Positions 56,238 to 64,000 of a stretch of 64,000 nucleotides of DNA are shown piece after piece. The stretch comes from Cyrtodaria siliqua (lineage: Eukaryota > Mollusca > Bivalvia > Adapedonta > Hiatellidae): the NCBI GenBank assembly GCA_037043455.1, contig JAWPHD010005545.1:62001-126000 (forward strand). Reading direction: 5' to 3'. The notes below the pieces were generated by a model that was not told the DNA's origin, searched no databases, and was given only the letters and a program-made list of their open reading frames with translations. Both the position numbers and the translations under genes were made by a program. Positions within the stretch are counted from its first letter, which is position 1, and every line of letters begins with the position of its first letter.

Positions 56238-56895
56238 GTCAGTAATTTGATTGGGATAGGTGTGCAACACTTTTAAGTATGGAAGAATAAATTTAACATT
56301 CTTTATTCAGTCTTTGTTCATTTGCAGTTGTGTTAAATGCAATATTCACCATGTCGCATTGAACACTTGCATAAAAGATGTAATACAACATAAAAAATAG
56401 TTGCAAATTGACCTTAATAATGAAATATAGTAGAAATTGTATATATAAAGATATTTTGTGGATTGTATTCTAATACAACAGAACAATAAATAAAATGAAA
56501 GTTGATTGCAACTCTGATATTGCATATGAGTAGAATGAAATTTACTTCCCACTTCAAAATGCATTATAAATTGAAAAGTTTCTATCATCAGATACTTCGC
56601 TAGCATTGAAGACTTCAGCATTGTATGGTTTATAAATACTCCATATTGAAATACGTATCATATCAGTCAAGGTGTTTGAAGTTCTGTCAGACTACCACTG
56701 TCTTTATACATAATGGATGATAGAGGGCCACATAGAAGTTTAGTGTAACTAAATGCGTATACCCTCAATAAATAGTTTTCTTATTATTGTTATTATTATG
56801 AAAGCTTTTTTTAACAAGTTGCTTATTTAAGTTTTATTATCAACATTAAGATGAGTTCAGTTTTACCATTCTGCCAGAATGTTTGTTTTGTGTAG
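56238..56895 (+). other. Intron sequence before exon 20
   Basis: AT-rich single-copy intron with an ATT/TTG microsatellite-like stretch near 56,780. No gene seen. Confidence 0.55.
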
Positions 56896-56973
56896 GCTCT
56901 AGATTGTACAGAGTGGCCAGATGGCAGTCCCCTGGGCGCTGAGATGGATCTGTGGGAGGACTGTAGAATGGAT
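56896..56973 (+). CDS. PRKDC: PRKDC exon 20 of window (residues 988-1013)
   Basis: Acceptor GTTTTGTGTAG, donor GTAAGC, phase 0, 26 codons. It reads ALDCTEWPDGSPLGAEMD then LWEDCRMD, matching human ALNKQDWVDGEPTEAEKD then FWELASLD. FAT region. Confidence 0.95.
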
Positions 56974-57836
56974 GTAAGCATGTCAAATTATCTTGTAAAA
57001 CACATCTGTAAACTAGTATACAAATACGCTTTCTGTTTGCTCCAACACACAATGTCTTTAACATTAAACTATCTATAAAACTGTATGTATCGCCATAAAA
57101 TATCTATAAATCTATATGTATCACTGTAGGAGATAAAGTAGGGACATGACTTATTGTTCGAGGATCTTGTTTCAGTCAAGGGTTTTTCAGCAATAACATC
57201 AGCAATTTTAACAATACATACATTAATTGTATTTATTACATTTTTGTCGGTGAAAGATTGGGATTTCTCAGTGAAAGAATATTCATAATCGCTTAATATT
57301 AATAACTAACTCCGAACATAAAAATAACTATCGTTGAATTATGACGTCAATACAGTGTTGCTGACGTTGACGTCATCCGATGATAACGTTAAGTTCAAAA
57401 TCATGCATAAACTGGTTTAAAGTGTAACAAATGGATTATTCAACTGCTGTGTTCTATTATACGGAAATCCTTCACTCGATGGTAGGTGTTGTTTTTTTTT
57501 ACTCACTGGCATAGGCTCGTTCTAGCAAAGAACCACACATCTACCATCTCGTGAAGGTTTTCCCTATAATCGATCCAAGCTGTTAAATAATCTCTATTAT
57601 CACATGACCTAATTAGTTGCTTTTGCTATTCTATTCAACACATCAATCAAACATCTTGACATTGATTTTAAATGTTGTTTTAATCAGTATACATTAGAGA
57701 CATCATTAAACATACAACACATATACTGTGTTTGAAATCGATAAAGTAAAAGAGATACATAAACTGTTATTTTTTTGTAGGCTTGTGGTCATTTACTTGA
57801 AATTTGTTTCATTGCTTGCTGCTATTATTTCCACAG
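56974..57836 (+). other. Intron sequence before exon 21, with one imperfect inverted repeat
   Basis: GGAAATCCTTCACTCGATGG TAGGTGT (57,463-57,488) is inverted at 57,534-57,562 (ATCTACCATCTCGTGAAGGT TTTCC), with a 45-nt loop. It is perhaps a small fold-back element. Nothing else is seen. Confidence 0.6.
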
Positions 57837-57947
57837 TGTTTGTCATACCTGTCCCAATGGGATGTGTTAGAGACCGTATCGTCGGCCATCGTTGACGAAG
57901 GAGACCCACCAAACCTGAGTAAAGTCTGGGACGATACATTCTGGCAG
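57837..57947 (+). CDS. PRKDC: PRKDC exon 21 of window (residues 1014-1050)
   Basis: Acceptor TTTCCACAG, donor GTATAG, phase 0, 37 codons. It reads CLSYLSQWDVLETVSSAIVD then DPPNLSKVWDDTFWQ, matching human [20 protein letters not shown] and NPPDLNKIWSEPFYQ. It is the parental exon of the array that follows. I take this copy as functional because it alone keeps the Trp codon of SQWD; the others have TGA. Confidence 0.96.
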
Positions 57948-59123
57948 GTATAGTCATGTACTTATATACACCATCCTCTCTCAGTGTGTGTCACACCTGT
58001 CACAGTGATATGTGTTAGAGACTGTATCGACAGCCATTGTTGATGATGGCAACCCACCAAACCTGAGTAAAGTCTGGGACGATACATTCTGGCAGGTATA
58101 GTCATGTACTTATATACACCATCCTCTCTCAGTGTGTGTCACACCTGTCACAGTGATATGTGTTAGAGACTGTATCGACAGCCATTGTTGATGATGGCAA
58201 CCCACCAAACCTGAGTAAAGTCTGGGACGATACATTCTGGCAGGTATAGTCATGTACTTATATACACCATCCTCTCCCAGTGTGTGTCACACCTGTCACA
58301 GTGATATGTGTTAGAGACTGTATCGACAGCCATTGTTGATGATGGCAACCCACCAAACCTGAGTAAAGTCTGGGACGATACATTCTGGCAGGTATAGTCA
58401 TGTACTTATATACACCATCCTCTCTCAGTGTGTGTCACACCTGTCACAGTGATATGTGTTAGAGACTGTATCGACAGCCATTGTTGATGATGGCAACCCA
58501 CCAAACCTGAGTAAAGTCTGGGACGATACATTCTGGCAGGTATAGTCATGTACTTATATACACCATCCTCTCTCAGTGTGTGTCACACCTGTCACAGTGA
58601 TATGTGTTAGAGACTGTATCGACAGCCATTGTTGATGATGGCAACCCACCAAACCTGAGTAAAGTCTGGGACGATACATTCTGGCAGGTATAGTCATGTA
58701 CTTATATACACCATCCTCTCTCAGTGTGTGTCACACCTGTCACAGTGATATGTGTTAGAGACTGTATCGACAGCCATTGTTGATGATGGCAACCCACCAA
58801 ACCTGAGTAAAGTCTGGGACGATACATTCTGGCAGGTATAGTCATGTACTTATATACATCATCCTCTCTCAGTGTGTGTCACACCTGTCACAGTGATATG
58901 TGTTAGAGACTGTATCGACAGCCATTGTTGATGATGGCAACCCACCAAACCTGAGTAAAGTCTGGGACGATACATTCTGGCAGGTATAGTCATGTACACC
59001 ATCCTCTCTCAGTGTTTGTCACACCTGTCCCAGTGAGATGTGTTAGAGACTGTATCGACAGCCATTGTTGATGATGGAGACCCACCAAACCTCAGTAAAG
59101 TCTGGGACGATACATTCTGACAG
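57948..59123 (+). pseudogene. Eight tandem full-length copies of exon 21, each with an in-frame TGA
   Basis: Seven 148-bp units (37-nt spacer plus 111-nt exon copy) and one 140-bp unit. Copies lie at 57,985-58,095, 58,133-58,243, 58,281-58,391, 58,429-58,539, 58,577-58,687, 58,725-58,835, 58,873-58,983 and 59,013-59,123. Each keeps CTCTCTCAG|TGT and CAG|GTATAG. Codon 8 is TGA in all. The last copy also ends in TGA CAG instead of TGG CAG. The first seven are almost identical; the last shares more bases with the true exon (TTTGTCA, GGAGACCC). Confidence 0.95.
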
Positions 59124-59870
59124 GTATAGTCAAGTTTGAAAACTAGTCATATCTGACTTGCAAATACCCCTCACGGGCCACTTGTTAACCAGTTTGTATC
59201 CTCTGCTCTAGTGCATGAAAACTGTCTAAGTTGAGACATAACCTGTTTTCAAAAATAAGTGAGGTGAATCCTGTGCTGGAAGTGTGAGCCCTTAGATAGC
59301 TGATGCTTTATCAACAGAGCAAGCAGGGCTTATGAGTATCCTAATTATTTGGAATCCATTTTCATGCCATACATGTGATACTTTCAGGACTTCAATCTGA
59401 AACTTTAGTGATTTTTTTGCGGGAGATTCATGCAAAAAGCTGCGAGTTTTTTTCGCGTGCTATTTTTAGCATGCTAGCAGTATTTTTTAGCCAAATTCCA
59501 TAAACGAATACCTGAAAATACACTTTTAAACAAGTTTCTTCATTGATGTCAGGGGAGATAACAAGAATGAATAAAAACAGTTTTTAAACAATATTTTATT
59601 TAATAACCATGATCATCTAACACTATAAATATAAGTGTCATCTCTTGAACACACTCACAGCCCTAACTTTAACAGTTGCAAAGTGAACTTCCACAAACTG
59701 CCCTGAACTTAGTTGCTCACACCCTTACACTTCCTCACAAGTTCACTGCATGGTCTATACTCAAAGCATATGGCTGTATTGTTTATTTTCACACTGAGGA
59801 GGCTGTGAACAGAGGTTGCAAAACAGCTAAGTTGGAACAAAAGCAACCAACATCAATCAACCCTTTGTTT
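59124..59870 (+). other. Intron sequence
   Basis: Mostly single-copy. An open stretch at 59,676-59,870 starting MQSELPQTALNLVAH shows no splice support or homology I recognise. No other feature is seen. Confidence 0.45.
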
Positions 59871-59874
59871 TTTA

Positions 59875-61405
59875 GCTCTACTGATCAGAGATCAGCAGAG
59901 CTTATGCCGTGGTGCGGCGTCCGTCGTCCGTCTGTCCGTAAACTTTTTTTTGTAGCGACTTCTCCTCTGAAACTACTGAATGGATTTTCATGAAACTTTA
60001 CAGAAATGTTGCCCATGAAGTCTAGTTGATCCTAGCAAAAATTCATGTTGGTGTGAAATCCAAGATGGCCGCCAGATCTGAAAATACTTTAGGTTTTTAA
60101 AAAACAAGTTTGTAGCTACTTCTTCATGAAAACTATAAGTGATATTGATATGGGACTTTTTCTAAAATGATCAGCATGACATGATGTTGGTCCTTGTCAA
60201 AAATCGTTTTGATTCGACGTTAAACATGGCTGCCAGCGGCCATCTTTGTTATATAATGAAAACTTGTAGCAACTACTCCTCTGAAACTACTTGACGGATT
60301 TTCATGAAACTTCACAGGAATGTTGCTCTTGATGTCTAATTGATCCTAGCAAAATTTCAGGTCGGCCTGGAAATTCAAGATGGCCGCCACGGCTAAAAAT
60401 AGATTTTTAAAAAAGAAGTTTGTAGCGACTACGTCTTGAAAACTATAAGTGATATTGATATGGGACTTTTTGTAAAATTATCAGCATGACATGATGGTTG
60501 TAAGAGTCAAACATTATTTTGATTCGACGTTAAACATGGCTGCCAGTGGCCATCTTTGTTTACATAGAGTTATATAATGAAAACTTGTAGCGACTACTCC
60601 TCTGAAACTACTTGACGGATTTTCATGAAACTTCACAGGAATGTTGCTCTTGATGTCTAATTGATCCTAGCAAAATTTCAGGTCTCCCGGAAGTTCAAGA
60701 TGGCTGCCATGGCTAAAAATAGATTTTCAAAATACAAGTTTGTAGCGACTACTACTTGAAAACTATAAGTGATATTGATATTGGACTTTTTGTAAAATGA
60801 TCAGCATGACATGATGTTGGTCCTTGTCAAAAATTGTTTTGATTCAACGTTAAACATGGCTGCCAGCAGCCATCTTTGTTAACATAGAGTTATATAGTAA
60901 AAACTTGTAGCGACTAATCCTTTGAAACTACTTGGCAGATTTTCATGAAACTTTACAGGAATGTTGCTCTTAATGTTTAATTGATCCTAGCAAAATTTCA
61001 GATCGGCCAGAAATTCAAGATGGCCGCCACAGCTAAAATTAGATTTTTTAAAAAGGAAGTTTGTAGCGACTACGTCTTGAAAACTATAAGTGATATTGAT
61101 ATGGGAATTTTGTAAAATGATCAGCATGACATGATGGTTATCAGAGTCAAACATTATTTTGATTCGACGTTAAACATGGCTGTCAGCGGCCATCTTTGTT
61201 TACATAGAGTTATATAATGAAAACTTGTAGCGACTATTCCTGTGAAACTACTTGACGGATTTTCATGAAACTTCACAGGAATGTTGCTCTTGATGTCTAA
61301 TTGATCCTAGCAAAATAAAATAATTTTTCAAAAAACAAGTCTGTAGCGACTCCTTCCTGAAATCAAAATCAATCAGTAGAGCTTCAAGGTCATTGACCTC
61401 TTGTT
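59875..61405 (+). repeat. Dispersed element, family B, copy 3
   Basis: Head TTAGCTCTACTGATCAGAGA TCAGCAGAGC then GGTGCGGCGTCCGTCGTCCG, four ~330-bp units, end GTAGAGCTTCAAGGTCATTG ACCTCTTGTTT. The head contains a GATCAGAGATCAG direct duplication and a stem with the AGCTCTACTGATC start. Confidence 0.85.
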
Positions 61406-61838
61406 TTAAAGTAAAATCTGAAATCAAACATACAAACATCGAACTAAAGCATCGTACGTCAGTCACGGAACTGGACCTTTTGAATAATAAATTTTTATAA
61501 AATTCATTTATTGTTTTAATTAAATTATACATACTCACCAAATTCACGCTGACAAAGTCTCGAAAAATCGATTTTAGCAATTTTACGGGAGTTTTTCACA
61601 CAATTCCGTGGGGCTGGGAGGAGGGTTAGAATTGCGTGAGATTTCATCTCACGCCGTGAGGTATCACATGTATGCCATGCTAACTTGTTAAGCATTGAAA
61701 TATGAATTCAAAACTGATTCTTAATATCGTGCATTTATCCAAAATGGTGTTTTATAATTTTACACGTTTAATTTGTTTCCATTTAGGTTTAGATATTAAA
61801 GTATGTTTATTTGAGCGATTTTGTTTTGTCAATTACAG
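61406..61838 (+). other. Intron sequence before exon 22
   Basis: Includes a short inverted motif around TTGCGTGAGATTTCATCTCA CGCCGTGAG near 61,630. No gene seen. Confidence 0.5.
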
Positions 61839-61967
61839 GAGAATTTCTTGCCCTTTATCCTAAAGAGTAAAGTAAAACAAATGTTAAATGGAGATGAGAA
61901 CCAGCAGTCACTTCTAGATTTTGTTGACACATCGATGAAAATACCTGAACAAAAACTTGTCCTTGAG
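61839..61967 (+). CDS. PRKDC: PRKDC exon 22 of window (residues 1051-1093)
   Basis: Acceptor TCAATTACAG, donor GTAAAG, phase 0, 43 codons. It reads ENFLPFILKSKVKQMLNGDE then NQQSLLDFVDTSM and KLVLE, matching human [20 protein letters not shown] then DQSLLTFIDKAM and KAILE. FAT domain. Confidence 0.97.
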
Positions 61968-62377
61968 GTAAAGTATGCAATTTGAACAAATCTGTAATAC
62001 CTAATTTGTATTAAACCAATGACGGTCTATATGAAGCGTATGACTATTTTATTTTTATAAACATGTGAGGTTTTCACAATGATTTGGCAGTGCAGCCTGT
62101 GTCATTTTATTTGTTTATTTATTAAAGGAATAAGGGAAAAATTTCTGAAGTTAAAGTTACAAGACATACACAACTGCGCATTGACCTATTAAAACTTCTT
62201 TTTCAGTATGAAAAAGTATAACGTGTTCTGCTTGAATTGCAAGATTCTCTAAGAATACACCTCCCTAGTCAATTTGCATGTACTTAGACAATGCACGTCT
62301 GATTATTTGTTCCCAAAGGAAACCCTTTCCCCAGAATATCCATTTGATCCCTGTGAAACTAGTCATGTTTGTTACAG
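61968..62377 (+). other. Intron sequence before the exon 23 copies
   Basis: Single-copy intron; nothing seen except the start of the repeated segment upstream of the first copy. Confidence 0.5.
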
Positions 62378-62621
62378 AATAGGTACAGTGAGGAGTTAGC
62401 CCTGATGTATCTATGGCAGGAAGATTATGACAAGGCGAGATATATGTGTTGTTCTGATTTCTTGACTGATTCCTGTGAAACTTGTCATGTTTGTTACAGA
62501 ATAGGTACAGTGAGGAGTTAGCCCTGATGTATCTATGGCAGGAAGATTATGACAAGGCGAGATATATGTGTTGTTCTGATTTCTTGACTGATTCCTGTGA
62601 AACTAGTCATGTTTGTTACAG
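62378..62621 (+). pseudogene. Two tandem partial copies of exon 23 with acceptor
   Basis: The first 63 bp of exon 23 and its acceptor TTTGTTACAG occur at 62,378-62,440 and 62,500-62,562, identical to the real exon, then diverge into intron (TATATGTGTTGTTCTGATTT). The unit is 122 bp, not a multiple of three, and neither copy has an evident donor. Read-through from the first copy runs into a stop in the next (GTVRS then TAG). Confidence 0.93.
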
Positions 62622-62720
62622 AATAGGTACAGTGAGGAGTTAGCCCTGATGTATCTATGGCAGGAAGATTATGACAAGGCGAGACATTACTCCACCAAAG
62701 CTCTAGAATTCTTTCTCCAG
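62622..62720 (+). CDS. PRKDC: PRKDC exon 23 of window (residues 1094-1126)
   Basis: Acceptor TTTGTTACAG, donor GTGAGC, phase 0, 33 codons. It reads NRYSEELALMYLWQEDYDKA then RHYSTKALEFFLQ, matching human [20 protein letters not shown] then KYYIQNGIQSFMQ. It is the third and only complete copy. The next exon is outside the window. Confidence 0.96.
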
Positions 62721-62732
62721 GTGAGCAGTCCT

Positions 62733-63735
62733 TACTTATCTAACCATACTGTCTTCGTAGATTATGCCCCCAAAGGGAGACGTATAACCATACTGTCATC
62801 ATAGATTATTCCCCCAAAGGGAGACGTATAACCATACTGTCATCATAGATTATGCCCCCAAAGGGAGACATATAACCATACCGTCTTCATAGATTATGCC
62901 CCGAAAGGGAGACATATAACCATACAGACATATAACCATACCGTCTTCATAGATTATGCCCCCAAAGGGAGACATATAACCATACCGTCTTCATAGATTA
63001 TGCCCCCAAAGGGAGACATATAACCATACTGTCATGATAGATTATGCCCCCAAAGGGAGACATATAACCATACTGTCTTCGTAGATTATGCACCCCCAAA
63101 GGGAGACATATAACCATACTGTCTTCATAGATTATGCCACCAGAGGGAGACATAACCGTACTGTCTTCATAGATTATGCCCCTAAAGGGAAACATTTAAT
63201 CATACTATCATCATAGATTATGCCCCCAAAGAGAGACATATAACCATACTGGCATCATAGATTATGCCCCCAAAGGGAGACATATAACCATACAGACATA
63301 TAACCATACCGTCTTCATAGATTATGCCCCCAAAGGGAGACATATAACCATACCGTCTTCATAGATTATGCCCCCAAAGGGAGACATATAACCATACTGT
63401 CATGATAGATTATGCCCCCAAAGGGAGACATATAACCATACTGTCTTCGTAGATTATGCACCCCCAAAGGGAGACATATAACCATACTGTCTTCATAGAT
63501 TATGCCACCAGAGGGAGACATAACCGTACTGTCTTCATAGATTATGCCCCCAAAGGGAGACATAACCATACTGTCTTCATAGACTATGCCCCTAAAGGGA
63601 AACATTTAACCATACTATCATCATAGATTATGCCCCCAAAGAGAGACATATAACCATACTGGCATCATAGATTATGCCCCCAAAGGGAGACATATAACCA
63701 TACTGTCATCATAGATTATTCCCCCAAAGGGAGAC
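62733..63735 (+). repeat. ~45-bp minisatellite, about 20 units with higher-order duplication
   Basis: The unit is TAGATTATGCCCCCAAAGGG AGACATATAACCATACTGTC with TTCA or ATCA. A block of about 366 bp is duplicated (62,875-63,240 and 63,240-63,610). The unit resembles the head of the family that follows at 63,720 (CCCCCAAAGGGAGACGTAGT). Confidence 0.92.
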
Positions 63736-63980
63736 GTAGTAATCACACCATCCATCCATTCCTCCTTCTGTCCAAAACAATCATGTCTCAGCCATAACTT
63801 TGAAAGAACTGAAGGGATTTCCATGAAACTTCACACAAATGTTAATGAAAAGGTGTGTGGTGTCGTATGCAAGAATCGGGTCCGAAATTCAGAAAGGTCA
63901 AGGTCACACTTAGGTCAAATTTGTCTGTTTGTCCTTCAGTCCGAAACAATCATGTCTCAGCCATAAATTTGAAACAACTC
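63720..63980 (+). repeat. Dispersed element head (CCCCCAAAGGGAGACGTAG), incomplete
   Basis: CCCCCAAAGGGAGACGTAGT AATCACACCATCCATCC then CTCAGCCATAACTTTGAAAG, TTTCCATGAAACTTCACACA and GTCAAGGTCACACTTAGG. Same class as 31,865 and 37,756. Confidence 0.65.
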
Positions 63981-64000
63981 TGAATTCTTTCTCCAGGTGA
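63980..64000 (+). pseudogene. Copy of the exon 23 end with donor, cut by the window edge
   Basis: CTGAATTCTTTCTCCAG|GTGA repeats the last 15 or so bases of exon 23 and its donor (CTAGAATTCTTTCTCCAG|GTGAGC) about 1.28 kb downstream. The minisatellite and element between may be inside one large duplicated unit. Confidence 0.75.

Larger units (their letters stand above)
15240..62720 (+). other. PRKDC: PRKDC (DNA-PKcs) gene span, internal 23 exons; both ends outside the window
   Basis: Twenty-three exons with GT/AG boundaries and consistent phases join into 1,126 open codons that align in order with human DNA-PKcs. DNA-PKcs is the nuclear PI3K-like Ser/Thr kinase that is recruited by Ku to DNA double-strand ends and drives non-homologous end joining. 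Visible segments are: product residues 1-130, the PQR-equivalent region; about 130-600, HEAT-type helices; about 599-700, an S/TQ-rich loop equivalent to the ABCDE autophosphorylation cluster; about 730-815, a basic linker (LRLKRRF) followed by DLPDIQIK; and about 940-1126, the start of the FAT domain. The kinase and FATC domains should lie beyond 64,000 and the N-terminal HEAT half before position 1. Introns run from 0.5 to about 5 kb and are repeat-rich. No promoter or polyadenylation site of this gene is in view. Identity is strong, but no transcript was available. Confidence 0.95.

Noticed and set aside
59676..59993. 105-codon + strand frame MQSELPQTALNLVAHTLTLP
   Set aside because: It runs into the head of a family B element (VRRPSVRKLFF) and lacks phase-compatible splice sites with PRKDC.
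61263..61580. 105-codon minus-strand frame MLKSIFRDFVSVNLVSMYNL
   Set aside because: Half of it lies in a family B element and no splice sites or known motif support it.

Overview
The window reads as nuclear DNA of a bivalve-like mollusc. It is AT-rich, has long introns with GT/AG junctions, carries tRNA-derived SINEs, and holds many dispersed elements that start with a short hairpin and a CGTCCGTCC run and end in CTCTTGTTT or TTCTTGTTT, a style I associate with bivalve genomes. The organism is inferred from this style, not from a search.

The main gene lies on the + strand from about 15.2 kb to 62.7 kb. Twenty-three exons, all with matching phases, join into an open frame of 3,378 nt (1,126 codons). 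The product aligns throughout with the middle to C-terminal-middle part of DNA-PKcs (PRKDC), the PI3K-like kinase of non-homologous end joining, roughly human residues 2,000 to 3,000. It covers the PQR-equivalent segment, the late HEAT repeats, the ABCDE phosphorylation cluster, the basic linker after it and the first part of the FAT domain. The 5' half of the gene and the kinase and FATC end lie outside the window.

The first 14 kb hold no recognisable PRKDC exon. They contain inverted and direct dispersed repeats plus four or five weak candidate exons on the minus strand, which may be another gene, possibly nested in a PRKDC intron.

The most unusual signal is how the introns are built. At least eight exons have tandem arrays whose unit contains the exon-intron junction itself: copies of donor ends (exons 1, 3, 9), of acceptor starts (4, 7, 23), of a whole exon (eight copies after exon 21, all with an in-frame TGA), and a decayed copy before exon 12. 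In the cases I translated, use of a copied site leads quickly to a stop codon. The locus is thus full of decoy splice sites and poison exons. Other introns hold a 96-bp satellite of about 25 copies, a 25-bp satellite of about 90 copies whose variants look like CpG deamination products, and a minisatellite made of Pol III A-box motifs.

All family assignments come from reading the sequence and from recalled family knowledge; no database search was run.
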